A stretch of 64,000 nt of DNA from JAJPJE01 sp963848375 (GCA_963848375.1 CAWKDK010000020.1:62001-126000), one strand, 5' to 3'. Shown: positions 1 to 8,684, numbered from the stretch's first letter. Translations and numbers: made by a program. The notes: generated by a model from the letters alone, not told the origin.

Positions 1-336
1 GCATTTGGCGCCACATCGAATCTCAGCCCACAGATGCAATTGCTGAGCGCACTGGCTGGCGCGGGTATCGCATTCGCTGCGCACGGAGGTAAGACCGCAG
101 TGCGGGCGGCAATTACCCCGTCACCGGAACCCGTGTCGAATATTGCCTTGAGCGCCAGTGAAGACGTGATTGCGGTCTTCCTCACATGGTTCGCGACCAA
201 ACATCCGTTCGTTAGTGCGGCGATTGCGATCATTTTTCTCATATTGATCGTGCTGGCGACGCGTTGGGTGATTCGGGCGCTGCGCAATTTGTTTCGAGGT
301 GCGGAACGCGTGATGGAACCCCACCACAGCGGCTGA
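1..336 (+). CDS. DUF4126-like membrane protein, 3' end (partial)
   Basis: Open from the first base of the window; the reading frame continues upstream through position 1, so this is only the C-terminal part (about 111 residues). The visible part has small-residue stretches rich in Ala and Gly, then a strong hydrophobic helix near the end followed by a basic tail (LFRGAERVMEPHHSG). The pattern, including the KTAVRAAITPSPEP-like segment, resembles the C-terminus of DUF4126 inner-membrane proteins of unknown function. The family call rests on memory of the pattern, not on a search. It is followed 160 bp later by the phosphate-uptake pair; nothing shows that it shares their role. Confidence 0.6.
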   Translation, partial: AFGATSNLSPQMQLLSALAGAGIAFAAHGGKTAVRAAITPSPEPVSNIALSASEDVIAVFLTWFATKHPFVSAAIAIIFLILIVLATRWVIRALRNLFRGAERVMEPHHSG

Positions 337-496
337 TATTGCAATTTAATTCCGTTTTCGAGAATCTGACCTGCGAACAGCGAACAGAGTTTGACCACCC
401 TGATTTATTAATGTCATATTAATAAGCCCTCCACGATGCAAATGGGCATGCCGTGTCCGTACCTTTTCGGAAACGGAAAAGGATCTTCCAAATTCT

Positions 497-1111
497 ATGG
501 TTCGCCTCATTCCGCGCGAGACTAAGTTCTTCCAGATGTTTTCTGAAGTAGCTGAGAACGTAACTGAAGGAGCACGGCTGATGAAGGCCTTGTTGGAGGA
601 CTATCATGACGTCCCCAACCGGGTAGGTAAACTGAAGGAAATCGAGCATCGCGGCGATGATATGACGCACGCGATCCTTACCAAGCTGAATCAGACTTTT
701 ATTACGCCGTTCGATCGCGAAGACATTCACAAGCTGGCTTCGGCCATGGACGATGTGCTCGACCTGCTGAATTCCGCCGGCGATCGTTTGATAACGTACA
801 AAATTGATTCTGTCCCGCCGGCTTCGGTGACACTGGCCGCTTTGATTCTTCAACAGAGCATCGAGTTGGGGCGAGCAGTTGCGATGCTGGAGAAAAATCA
901 CCACGTTCTGGAACACTGCGTGGAGATCAACCGGTTGGAGAACGAAGCGGATCGGGTGGCGCGCGAAGCCATTGGGAAATTGTTTGAGACGGAAAAAGAT
1001 CCAATCGCCCTCATAAAAATGAAAGAGTTGTTCGAAGTCCTGGAACTAGCTACGGACAAGGCAGAGGACGCCGCCAACGTCCTGGAAGGCGTTGTGTTGA
1101 AGAGCGCCTGA
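497..1111 (+). CDS. DUF47 family PhoU-like phosphate transport regulator
   Basis: A 204-residue, almost entirely helical, charged protein of the usual DUF47 length. Visible family features are the FFQMFSEVAENVTEGA start, the EHRGDDMTHAI segment near residue 50, the TPFDREDIHKLASAMDDVLD block near residue 75, and a second acidic block (NRLENEADRVAREA) near residue 145. DUF47 proteins resemble PhoU and are typically encoded directly before a Pit phosphate permease, whose activity they are thought to control at the inner face of the membrane. That is the arrangement here: the pit gene begins 45 bp downstream on the same strand. The start chosen is the ATG at 497; an AAGGA lies upstream but at a long spacing. 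Confidence 0.9.
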   Translation: MVRLIPRETKFFQMFSEVAENVTEGARLMKALLEDYHDVPNRVGKLKEIEHRGDDMTHAILTKLNQTFITPFDREDIHKLASAMDDVLDLLNSAGDRLITYKIDSVPPASVTLAALILQQSIELGRAVAMLEKNHHVLEHCVEINRLENEADRVAREAIGKLFETEKDPIALIKMKELFEVLELATDKAEDAANVLEGVVLKSA

Positions 1112-1156
1112 TATGAAAACCAGCTCCCATGCAGTGGGCTTAAGAAAGAGCGACCG

Positions 1157-2197
1157 GTGAATACTGGCCTGGTTCTTGTCGCAGCCACCGTTGCCGTTGC
1201 ACTCATTTTTGATTTTCTCAATGGCTTTCACGATGCTGCCAATAGCATCGCCACAGTAGTCTCCACCCGCGTTTTATCTCCGAAGCTGGCGGTGCTTTGG
1301 GCCGCTGCTTTCAACTTCCTCGCAGCGTTTTTTTTGGGAACCGCGGTCGCCAAGACTATCGGCAGCGGGATGATTCGCCTGGATCTCGGCGGCGTCCCAG
1401 TTGTAACCCAGTGGGTGGTGATTGCAGGACTTCTCGGCGCTATTGTGTGGGACCTCGTGACCTGGCTCTTGGGCCTGCCCACGTCGTCTTCTCACGCTTT
1501 GATCGGGGCTTATGCGGGGGCTGCGATTGCAAAAGCTGGATTCGGAGTGATTCTTCCCTCAGGCTGGACAAAGACACTGATTTTTATCGTAGTCGCGCCG
1601 GTCATGGGATTGGTTCTAGGATTTGGGCTGATGGTGGCGGTGTACTGGATCTTTCAGCGGAAATCACCTCTGCAAGTGGATGGACTGTTCCGGAAACTAC
1701 AACTGCTCTCGGCTGCCGCCTACAGTTTGGGGCACGGCGGTAATGACGCACAGAAAACAATGGGCATTGTGGCGGGCGCACTCTATACGGGCGGACTCAT
1801 GTCTAAGTCGGACTTTTCTCACGATTGGGGAAAGCTGCACTGGCCAATTATTTTGGCTGCGCATACCGCCATCGGATTGGGCACCTACTTCGGCGGCTGG
1901 CGAATCGTGCATACGATGGGGTCGAAAATCACCAAGCTGAAGCCGGTGGGTGGCTTCTGCGCGGAAACCGCGGGCGCCATCACGCTGTTTGGCACAGCCC
2001 TGGCGGGAATTCCCGTCAGCACGACGCACACCATTACCGGCGCGATTATAGGAGTGGGCGCGACGAATCGGCTTTCGGCGGTCCGCTGGGGAGTGGCGCG
2101 ACGAATTGTGTGGGCCTGGGTATTAACCATACCGGCCTCAGCGGCGGTGGCTGCGACGGCATTCTGGGTGATTCGTATTTTCGTGCCCAATGCTTGA
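1157..2197 (+). CDS. pit: Inorganic phosphate transporter, Pit family
   Basis: A 346-residue polytopic membrane protein starting at GTG. Pit permeases import phosphate as a metal-phosphate complex with protons. Both halves of the duplicated PHO4 signature are visible: FLNGFHDAANSIATVVSTRV near residue 20 and YSLGHGGNDAQKTMGI near residue 190. A repeated GIPVSTTHTITGAIIGVG segment lies near residue 280 and pairs with the GLPTSSSHALIGAYAG segment near residue 110. About ten hydrophobic segments can be seen. The length suits the short Pit subfamily that is paired with a DUF47 protein, which lies immediately upstream. Confidence 0.95.
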   Translation: MNTGLVLVAATVAVALIFDFLNGFHDAANSIATVVSTRVLSPKLAVLWAAAFNFLAAFFLGTAVAKTIGSGMIRLDLGGVPVVTQWVVIAGLLGAIVWDLVTWLLGLPTSSSHALIGAYAGAAIAKAGFGVILPSGWTKTLIFIVVAPVMGLVLGFGLMVAVYWIFQRKSPLQVDGLFRKLQLLSAAAYSLGHGGNDAQKTMGIVAGALYTGGLMSKSDFSHDWGKLHWPIILAAHTAIGLGTYFGGWRIVHTMGSKITKLKPVGGFCAETAGAITLFGTALAGIPVSTTHTITGAIIGVGATNRLSAVRWGVARRIVWAWVLTIPASAAVAATAFWVIRIFVPNA

Positions 2198-2319
2198 GTT
2201 TCTCTGGCTTCCTGTTCGTTTCCACTCTGCTTCGGTAGACTATTGCTTCCGATGAAATGCGGATAATCTTCTGGGTGAGGGGCGCGCCCGGCTTGCGGGG
2301 ATTGGCAAGGATTGCACTT

Positions 2320-3390
2320 ATGAAGAGTCGTTGGATTGTATTCATCGCCATCATTTCGTTGATTTTGATCGCAGCCGCTTGCGGCGGTGGTGGCAATGGC
2401 AGTGGCGGTAGCGTGCACATGTACGTGACCAATGCCGGGTCGGCGTCGATATCGGGATTCAACCTTAGTTCCGGTGGAAGCGTCGGTAGCCTGAGCGGCT
2501 CGCCATACACAGCGGGCAATACGCCGACTTCCGTCGTGGTTGTGCCGGGGAACTTTCTCCTGTCAACAAACGCCGTCGATAACACCATTAGCCGTTTCAC
2601 GGTAGACTCCAGCGGATTTCTGAATCCGTTTGAAGCGCCAGTGAATACGGCTCTTACTCCCAGTTCGATCATCGTCAGCCCGAGCGGTAGCTTCGTCTTC
2701 GTCGCCAACTCGGGATCGGCAAATATCACGGTTTATTCGTATTCTGCTGGTGCCCTTGCGGAGATTGCCGGTTCTCCCTTTCCCGCGCAGACCGGCGCTG
2801 ACCAACTCGCGATTTCGCCTTCAGGCAATTTTCTGTACGTAACGAACCAGGGAGCGTCGTCGGTCTCCGGGTATAGCGTAGCCAGTTCCGGGGCATTAAC
2901 GCCGCTTGCGGGATCTCCCTTCACAACGGGAGTGGGACTACAACCAGTCGGCATCGCGATTTCTCCTAACGGATCGTTTCTCTATACCGCGAACCGTGGA
3001 TCGAACAATTTCTCGGGCTTCGCAATTGACGCGGCAGGAAATCTAACCCCGCTCACAAATTCGCCCTACACTGGCGGCACCGCACCAATTGGAGTGGCCT
3101 GGGATCCGACAGGTAACTTCTTATACGTGGTGAATCAAAATTCAAACGATGTTTCGGGATTCCAGATTGCTTCGGACGGCACGCCCACAGCAATCACTGG
3201 TTCTCCATGGACGACCGGCGGGCGCGGCGAGTCGGCGATCGCCGTCGACCCGAATGGCAACACGGTGGTTACGCTGAACCAGGCCACGAACACGCTCACG
3301 GTATTCACGAAGGACAGCAGCGGCGTGTTAAAGGCAGGATTCCCTGTCGATACAGGTACGGCTCCCAGCGGGATTGTCATATCGAAGTAA
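2320..3390 (+). CDS. YVTN/lactonase-type beta-propeller lipoprotein
   Basis: The start at 2320 puts a lipoprotein signal at the N-terminus: basic MKSR, a hydrophobic core, then the lipobox LIAAAC with Cys21. The mature part is a Gly/Ser/Asn-rich chain of about seven repeats of some 45 residues, each with an 'ISPSGSFLYVTNQGS' type motif. This is the pattern of beta-propellers related to 6-phosphogluconolactonase/YVTN proteins. Such proteins are numerous in Acidobacteriota and are assumed to sit on the outer cell surface or in the periplasm; enzymatic activity is not established and no substrate can be inferred. An earlier in-frame start at 2257 would hide the signal peptide. A hairpin follows the stop codon. 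Confidence 0.85.
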   Translation: MKSRWIVFIAIISLILIAAACGGGGNGSGGSVHMYVTNAGSASISGFNLSSGGSVGSLSGSPYTAGNTPTSVVVVPGNFLLSTNAVDNTISRFTVDSSGFLNPFEAPVNTALTPSSIIVSPSGSFVFVANSGSANITVYSYSAGALAEIAGSPFPAQTGADQLAISPSGNFLYVTNQGASSVSGYSVASSGALTPLAGSPFTTGVGLQPVGIAISPNGSFLYTANRGSNNFSGFAIDAAGNLTPLTNSPYTGGTAPIGVAWDPTGNFLYVVNQNSNDVSGFQIASDGTPTAITGSPWTTGGRGESAIAVDPNGNTVVTLNQATNTLTVFTKDSSGVLKAGFPVDTGTAPSGIVISK

Positions 3391-3395
3391 AATCT

Positions 3396-3417
3396 GCCGT
3401 CCCACGCACGGGACGGC
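3396..3417 (+). terminator. Hairpin after propeller lipoprotein gene
   Basis: A perfect 8-bp stem (GCCGTCCC / GGGACGGC) with a 6-nt loop starts 5 bp after the stop codon at 3390. The T-rich tail is weak (TTGATCG), so it may be only a partial terminator or a 3'-end stabiliser. It lies just upstream of the ribBA start. Confidence 0.5.
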
Positions 3418-3450
3418 TTGATCGCGCTGCTAAAATCGAAGCGAATAAAG

Positions 3451-4617
3451 ATGACGCCTTTGCCGCCATTTACGGATGTTGAAACTGCGCTGGAGGAAAT
3501 CCGCGCGGGGCGCATGATCGTGCTCGTCGACGACGAGGATCGCGAAAACGAAGGCGACCTCATGATGGCCGCCGAGTTTGCGACCCCTGATGCCATCAAC
3601 TTCATGGCGAAGTACGGGCGCGGATTGGTTTGCCTGACGCTTACCGAAGAGCGTCTGGATCACTTGCGTATCGCCAACATGTCGGCGGAGAACACAGCGC
3701 AGTTTGGAACTGCATTCTGCGAAGCAATCGACGCACGAGACGGCGTGACTACCGGGATCTCTGCGTATGATCGCGCGCGCACCATCCAGGTTGCGATTGA
3801 TCCAAAGACGCGACCGGCTGATCTGGCTCGCCCGGGACATGTCTTCCCTCTTCGCGCCAGGCGCGGCGGTGTTCTTGTTCGCGCAGGACAAACGGAAGGG
3901 TCCGTGGATCTGTCGAGACTGGCAGGGTTGGTTCCGGCCGGCGTGATCTGCGAGATCATGAACGACGACGGCACCATGGCGCGCGTGCCACAGCTGATCG
4001 AGTTCTGCCGCGAGCATGATTTGAAGATGTTGACAGTCGCGGAACTGATCCGTTACCGCATGGCACATGAACGCTACATCCGGCGTGTGGGCGAAGCACT
4101 GTTACCGACTCCGCTTGGTGAATTCCGCATGATCGCCTATGCGAGCGAGATTGATGGCGGCGAGTCCCACATTGCGCTGGTGCGGGGCAACATCGAGCAG
4201 GCGAAAGATCCAGTGCTCGTTCGCATGCACTCCCACTGCGTGGTGGGTGATGTGTTCGGCGCAAGCTGGTGCGACTGTCACAACGCGATTCAGGGATCGC
4301 TGCAAGCGATCGTCGAAGCCGGGTGCGGCGCGCTGATCTACTTGCACCAGAATTCAAAGAGCTTCGCGGTCGAACAACTGGGTGACAAGACAGTGCTTAG
4401 TTTCCATCGCGAAAGCCGGCTGCCAACCATTCCGGCGCATGAACGCAAAATCCAGCGTGAAGTTGGAATCGGTGCGCAAATCCTCTCGGACCTGAATCTG
4501 CGCCGGATTCGCCTGCTCACGAATCATCCGCGCAGAGTCGCCGGCCTGGAAGGCTTTGACATCGAGATCATCGAGCAGGTTCCCATTCCCGCGGCCAGAG
4601 TTCCTGCTGCCAAATAA
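3451..4617 (+). CDS. ribBA: Bifunctional 3,4-DHBP synthase / GTP cyclohydrolase II
   Basis: A 388-residue riboflavin enzyme with two domains. The N-terminal half (about 1-205) makes 3,4-dihydroxy-2-butanone 4-phosphate from ribulose 5-phosphate and shows the acidic motif DDEDRENEGDLMMAAE near residue 26. The C-terminal half opens GTP, with the Cys cluster HCVVGDVFGASWCDC near residue 262 for zinc and LLTNHPRRVAGLEGF near the end. The start at 3451 (MTPLPPF) was preferred over 3418, which would lie against the preceding hairpin. Oddity: the RibB motif usually written GHTEA reads GQTEGSVDL here, so the usual metal-binding His is Gln. No FMN riboswitch is seen in the short upstream gap. The gene ends 2 bp from the convergent glycosidase gene. 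Confidence 0.93.
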   Translation: MTPLPPFTDVETALEEIRAGRMIVLVDDEDRENEGDLMMAAEFATPDAINFMAKYGRGLVCLTLTEERLDHLRIANMSAENTAQFGTAFCEAIDARDGVTTGISAYDRARTIQVAIDPKTRPADLARPGHVFPLRARRGGVLVRAGQTEGSVDLSRLAGLVPAGVICEIMNDDGTMARVPQLIEFCREHDLKMLTVAELIRYRMAHERYIRRVGEALLPTPLGEFRMIAYASEIDGGESHIALVRGNIEQAKDPVLVRMHSHCVVGDVFGASWCDCHNAIQGSLQAIVEAGCGALIYLHQNSKSFAVEQLGDKTVLSFHRESRLPTIPAHERKIQREVGIGAQILSDLNLRRIRLLTNHPRRVAGLEGFDIEIIEQVPIPAARVPAAK

Positions 4618-4619
4618 TT

Positions 4620-6720
4620 TCAGGGCGCTGGTACCTGAACTATATTCTGCGTTGTTGCTCCCGCCCCGAATTGGTCTATTACCGCTCCGGTCACCGTGTA
4701 CACTCCCGGCTGCTCGAACTGATGAAGCAGCGAAAAAGCGTGAGTGCTCGCTCCATCGGGAAACTGAATCGTGTCTTCAAGGACGAAACCGTTGGGAACA
4801 ACCGAATTCGCCAGACACGCCAGCACAGTCAAGGGCGAGAGCTGCGGCATGTGCCGAATCTGAAGCACCGCTGTAGGACTCGTTCGATTCGGCCCGCTCA
4901 CGAAAATCGAAGAACTTTGCATAGCCCCCGATGCGTCCCACGCCTGCACGGTCACGCGATGCTGCCCAGTGAAAACCTTCAGCTGAGTCGTAAGATAGTC
5001 ACGCGTGGTCACGTACGACAGATTGCCGTCGAGATAAACGGCCATGGCTGAAATCGGCGCTGAAGAACTGGCATTCGCCGACGCGACAAACAAATTTGGA
5101 AAGCTCAACACCGTGCCATTGCTGGGAGCCGCAATGGTCACGCCCGCTACCGCCGGTTTTGCGGTGATCGTGTCCGTTGCCACTGAACTCGCGCCCAGGT
5201 TATCAATCGCCGTGGCGGTCACCGTGTACTGGCCGATAGATTGGTAAGTATGCGAACCCTGAAGGCTGTTGATTATTGTGCCGTCGCCAAAATCGATCTG
5301 TCCGCCCACAACCCGGCCATCGGCATCGGTAGAAGCGCTGGCATCGGCGACCACAGTCATGCCTCCACTGCGATCAACTGCGAGTTGTGCGACCGGCGAC
5401 TGATCACCCGGATGGTAAGTGATTCCAGCCGACATCTTGTTCGCGACCGAAGGCTTCCCCACCGCCTCGACGTAGAACACATAGTTGCCGGGAGCAAGAC
5501 CGTACTGCGAGAGATCCAGCGCCGTGGTGGTCACCGGCAGGTCGGCCAGCTTCATGAGTTGTTGGCCATCGAGCGAAATGAAAACGCTGTAGTGATCAAC
5601 CGCACCGGTGTTGCCCGCTGCCGTCCAAGTGAGAGTGTTAGCGTTCGCATGCGGCGTGACTACAACACAGTTGTCTACTCCACTTTCGATGGCGGTGCCT
5701 TCTTCATAGTCGTTCCACGTAACGAGTTGAATTGCCGGTAGCTGATTGGAGGCGCTGTAAAACTGGTCGATGGTGCCGAACGTGTCGAGCAAGGTTTGCC
5801 CGCAATGTTGATCGACCAGACGATTGGTGCTCCAGATAGCGAGCGTGTCGTTGAATCCTTTGTACGCCGAGCCGAGAGTGGCCGAACTGGCGAAGGTACC
5901 CGCCGTCATATAGAAGGCGGTCTGCCCTGCCAGTTGCGGATCGAGCGGATTCCCATTCACCAGATCGAGCCACTGGAAGGCGCCGTTCGAAGCGTCATTC
6001 TCCGTGAATCCTCCTGGCCCCCGAAAAAGAAACAGCGTATTGCCCGGGAGCGGACGCCTTCACCCGGTTCCAGTCGATATACCAGGTATCCACACCGAAG
6101 AACAAAACAATAGGACGACCGTCGACGTGTGCATACGCGGGAGAACTCTCGTATTGCGAGTTGATGTAATTCAGATCGCTGATCAGCTGAGTAGTTACGT
6201 CGCAATTGTTCTGCTGAGCAGCGGCAAACAAAGCGCCAGAATCTTCCATGATCGCGAATTCGAATCCGGGATGCGCCTCTGCCTGCTGCTTCAGCAGCAT
6301 AGTAGCTCCGTTGGTGGTCGAATCGTTTGGTCCGAACCAGTCGACAATCGCGCCTTGAATGCCGCGGCTCATCATGTCCGTAACCTGACGCTGGACCTGG
6401 GCGGGGTCGGTGGAACTGTAGCCGACATTGATGTGGCTGGGAGTTCCAAACCAACCCTGAAAAGCCGCATAGATTTTGGTAGTCGACCCGGAATAAAGCA
6501 GCGAACGCACCGGCAGTTTGCTGACGTTGGCGCCCGAGAGATTTCCGTTCAATGTCGCCGGATTCGGACTTGCCGCACTCGTGTTTGGGGCGGTTTCCGC
6601 CTGTAAAGTCGTTGTCGGCGTGAATTGAAGTGCTGCAAAAGCACTCGAAGTACCTATCGAGAGCAGCAAACCAACAAGCGTGCAAAGAGCACGGCAGGGC
6701 GCGGTGAAACGCGGAGCCAT
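4620..6720 (-). CDS. Secreted GH99/GH71-like glycosidase with PKD/Ig-like domains (frameshifted)
   Basis: Two overlapping minus-strand frames make one protein of about 699 residues if one extra base near 6043-6048 is ignored (CCCGGGCAAT on the coding strand should be CCCGGCAAT, giving APGNTLFLFRGPGG). The start at 6720 follows a strong ribosome site (GGGGAGG) and gives a signal peptide ending SSAFA. The N-terminal half carries QGWFGTPSHINVGYSS, GIQGAIVDWFGPND, the late VDGRPIVLFFG and TWNDYEEGTAIE, as in GH99/GH71-like endo-acting glycosidases. A fibronectin-like segment, a PKD-like domain (DASASTDADGRVVGGQIDFG), an Ig-like segment and a second PKD-like end follow. Likely exported and acting on a polysaccharide; the substrate is unknown. 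The break looks like a sequence error but could be a true mutation. Confidence 0.7.
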
Positions 6721-6846
6721 ACAGACCTCCCCTAGCCTGCAGCGCACAGCAAGAAGCCCGCTGACGGCTGCACCATTTTCGTTTGCTTCGGATGAGGTGC
6801 TAGATGTGATGTTGAGGGCGGGTGTTGTTCCGCGACTGAGTGCTCC

Positions 6847-6880
6847 GGAAAAGAAAAACGCACAGCTTGTTCGCTGTGCG
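6847..6880 (-). terminator. Rho-independent terminator of the merR / small-protein operon
   Basis: On the minus strand an 8-bp perfect stem (CGCACAGC / GCTGTGCG, arms 6873-6880 and 6859-6866, loop 6 nt) is followed by TTTTTCTTTT. It lies about 35 bp beyond the stop codon of the 87-residue gene and is a textbook terminator. Confidence 0.85.
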
Positions 6881-6914
6881 CGTTTCGCCTAGCTACCGTG
6901 ATCTGCCCTGCTGG

Positions 6915-7178
6915 TTAGCTGGGTTTTCTTACCACGATGTCATTGTCATTGATGAAGAACTGAGCCGAGCACTGGCCCGAGCCGCACATCACCGGGAGGA
7001 GACCCGCAACCTGCTTTCGCGTGATCAGCCCCAGGGTCGCGCACTCCGGACATGCCATAACCGCCCAATAGGGATCGTTCGAGTCGCCCACGTCACCGGC
7101 GTTCTCAAGTACGAATACGGATCCGGGACCCATTTGCTCAGGGATCCATTCGCTCAGGATGTTGACCTCACCGACCAT
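6915..7178 (-). CDS. Small protein with two Cys pairs, function unknown
   Basis: An 87-residue protein with a near-perfect ribosome site (GGAGGTGAT directly before ATG), so it is very likely translated. It contains CPEC near residue 43 and CGSGQC near residue 65, a spacing compatible with a zinc ribbon or other metal knuckle. The rest is acidic and hydrophobic with no membrane segment or signal peptide. It lies 54 bp downstream of a MerR-family regulator on the same strand and before a strong terminator, so the two probably form one transcript. I do not recognise the family. Confidence 0.7.
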   Translation of the reverse strand: MVGEVNILSEWIPEQMGPGSVFVLENAGDVGDSNDPYWAVMACPECATLGLITRKQVAGLLPVMCGSGQCSAQFFINDNDIVVRKPS

Positions 7179-7232
7179 ATCACCTCCGACCCTCTCGGCT
7201 CTGGCACTTTCGTGCCAGTGTTGGTGTGACGT

Positions 7233-7751
7233 TTACGGTACAGCCCGTGTTGCTCGCACGCCCGCTAAACGCGCGGTCTTACGAGCCCGGACTGAAGCTG
7301 GCTCTTTCTTCGCAACGATCGTTCTCACTTCCGGCTGCAGTTTGCCAATCTCGCTCCTGATCTGCCGAACCATATCGCTTAAGCAAACAGTAAGCACAGG
7401 TTGTTGAGAATTCTTTAATAAATCCACTACTTGCGCCGCCGAAGTGCGCAGATAAATGCGGTGGCCATCCGTGAGGAGGTGATATTCCGAATGTCCGCTG
7501 ACCGTTTCCACCAGCCGTTTCTGGAACTCACGCTGTAAGAGGCGTATGACTTTGCGAACCCGCTGCAGAGAGAAGCCTCGCCGACGGAGATCGCAGATCA
7601 CGGCAATCTCGGTGACGTCATCGAGGCTGTACAGGCGGCGATGTCCTTCGCGTGCCGGGACAACGACCTTGCGCTCGTCCCACCATTGCAACTGGCGCGC
7701 GCTGATGCCGGTCAGTCCGATCACTTCCGCCGAGGTGTACCTATCAGTCAT
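7233..7751 (-). CDS. MerR family transcriptional regulator
   Basis: A 172-residue DNA-binding protein. Residues 1-70 form the MerR winged helix-turn-helix: YTSAEVIGLTGISARQLQWW followed by the wing (GHRRLYSLDDVTEIAVI). A helix-rich linker (RVRKVIRLLQREFQKRL) and a C-terminal region with a basic tail follow. There is no Cys pattern typical of metal sensors, so the signal is unknown. An 8-8-8 palindrome just upstream of the start is a candidate operator, suggesting autoregulation. The 87-residue Cys-pair protein downstream is the probable co-transcribed partner. Confidence 0.88.
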   Translation of the reverse strand: MTDRYTSAEVIGLTGISARQLQWWDERKVVVPAREGHRRLYSLDDVTEIAVICDLRRRGFSLQRVRKVIRLLQREFQKRLVETVSGHSEYHLLTDGHRIYLRTSAAQVVDLLKNSQQPVLTVCLSDMVRQIRSEIGKLQPEVRTIVAKKEPASVRARKTARLAGVRATRAVP

Positions 7752-7758
7752 CTGTCCG

Positions 7759-7790
7759 AAACATTTCCTCTTGAAAATGTTTGAAACATT
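7759..7790. promoter_or_regulatory. Candidate operator of the MerR regulator
   Basis: AAACATTT at 7759-7766 and AAATGTTT at 7775-7782 form a perfect inverted repeat with an 8-nt spacer. A further TTGAAACATT follows at 7781-7790, so the AAACATT half-site occurs again. The palindrome begins 8 bp upstream of the merR start codon, a typical place for autoregulation. The operator role is inferred. Confidence 0.5.
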
Positions 7791-7996
7791 CTAGGCGCGG
7801 GACGTTGCGTGTCAATTGTGAATATTCGGGGAATCGGGAGAGACAACAGAGAGAAATTCAGCACTGCCGTGGAAACGAAGGATTGTTTTGGTAGAAGCAG
7901 AATTTCAGATAGGGGCTAGAAGAAAAATCGTGGCGAAGAATGAAAATACAGAGATGGATTCGCTGCGCTCACCATGACATCGAGGCTTACGACACT

Positions 7997-8203
7997 TCAG
8001 TGCAGGCAACCGCCGCCCACAAAGTGCACCATCTCCAACTTGTCACCTTCATGAAGCGGCGTCTCGCGCCCATTTCGCGCGTGAACGATGTCGCGATTCA
8101 ATTCGATGGCGACGCGATCGCCTTTCAATCCCAGTTGCTCGACGAGTTCCGCAACCGTTGTCGCGGAGACTTCTTTATCCTGACCGTTGATCTGTATTTT
8201 CAT
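7997..8203 (-). CDS. thiS: ThiS-type sulfur carrier protein with C-terminal extension
   Basis: A 68-residue ubiquitin-like sulfur carrier for thiamine thiazole synthesis. MKIQINGQDKEV and the ELVEQLGLKGDRVAIELN core, then EGDKLEMVHFVGGG near the end, match ThiS. The family normally ends at the Gly-Gly that is adenylated and thiocarboxylated; here three more residues (Cys-Leu-His) follow before TGA, so the carrier would need trimming to become active. The start at 8203 is set by homology; an in-frame TTG at 8254 would add 17 residues inside the previous gene's end. No thiG, thiF or thiE is in the window; the gene follows an unknown 93-residue gene on the same strand. Confidence 0.85.
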   Translation of the reverse strand: MKIQINGQDKEVSATTVAELVEQLGLKGDRVAIELNRDIVHARNGRETPLHEGDKLEMVHFVGGGCLH

Positions 8204-8250
8204 TTGCGAGGTCGGAAATAGGATAGCTGATTGAGAGGAGCTGGGACGAA

Positions 8251-8532
8251 TCAACTGAACTCAGTGAGAGTATTCTGCAAAGCTACTTCAAGCTTCCCTT
8301 CCTTGATCGCGTCGACGACGAAGAGATGCTGCTCTTTGAGCAACTCATGCATGAGGTCTTCCGAAAATCCAGGCGTGGCCGCGTACTCTCCGTAAGAGGT
8401 CGCGCGTTTTCCGACGCAGCGCCCGGAGACGAAGACCATGGTTTGCAGAAGATGGGAACTCTGGCGGGCTTCGCTCTGCACGTGATAGAGCGTGTCTCCG
8501 TGCTTCACATCGGTGTTAAACCCGAAGATCAT
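8251..8532 (-). CDS. Conserved-looking hypothetical protein
   Basis: A 93-residue soluble protein beginning MIFGFNTDVKHGDTLYHVQSE, with a beta-rich N-terminal half (LLQTMVFVSGRCVGKRATSY) and a helical, acidic C-terminus. It has no signal peptide, membrane segment or metal motif. I recall similar N-termini in Acidobacteriota proteins of unknown function but cannot confirm this. It is followed on the same strand by thiS and is divergent from the nuo operon, with an inverted repeat in between. Confidence 0.65.
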   Translation of the reverse strand: MIFGFNTDVKHGDTLYHVQSEARQSSHLLQTMVFVSGRCVGKRATSYGEYAATPGFSEDLMHELLKEQHLFVVDAIKEGKLEVALQNTLTEFS

Positions 8533-8551
8533 GGCCGCAATCTATTTTTCC

Positions 8552-8586
8552 ACACCGCATCTGCAAAACCTCTGTAAATGCGGTGT
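8552..8586. repeat. 9-bp inverted repeat between hypothetical gene and nuo operon
   Basis: ACACCGCAT (8552-8560) and ATGCGGTGT (8578-8586) are perfect reverse complements separated by 17 nt. The element lies 20 bp before the start of the minus-strand 93-residue gene and 18 bp before the -35 box of the nuo promoter. It could be an operator for either direction or a leader hairpin of the minus-strand transcript. Confidence 0.5.
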
Positions 8587-8604
8587 TTCCGAGCGCTGGC
8601 ACGC

Positions 8605-8634
8605 TTGACACTTTGGCGCGGCGCTCTCTATAGT
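8605..8634 (+). promoter_or_regulatory. Sigma70-type promoter of the nuo operon
   Basis: TTGACA at 8605-8610 is a perfect -35 box. TATAGT at 8629-8634 is a close -10 box, with an 18-bp spacer. It lies about 50 bp upstream of the nuoA start and is the best promoter match seen in this region. Confidence 0.7.
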
Positions 8635-8684
8635 CAAATGTTTACCCTAGCACTTGGGCGTGAATTATATAGCAGCTCCCATCT

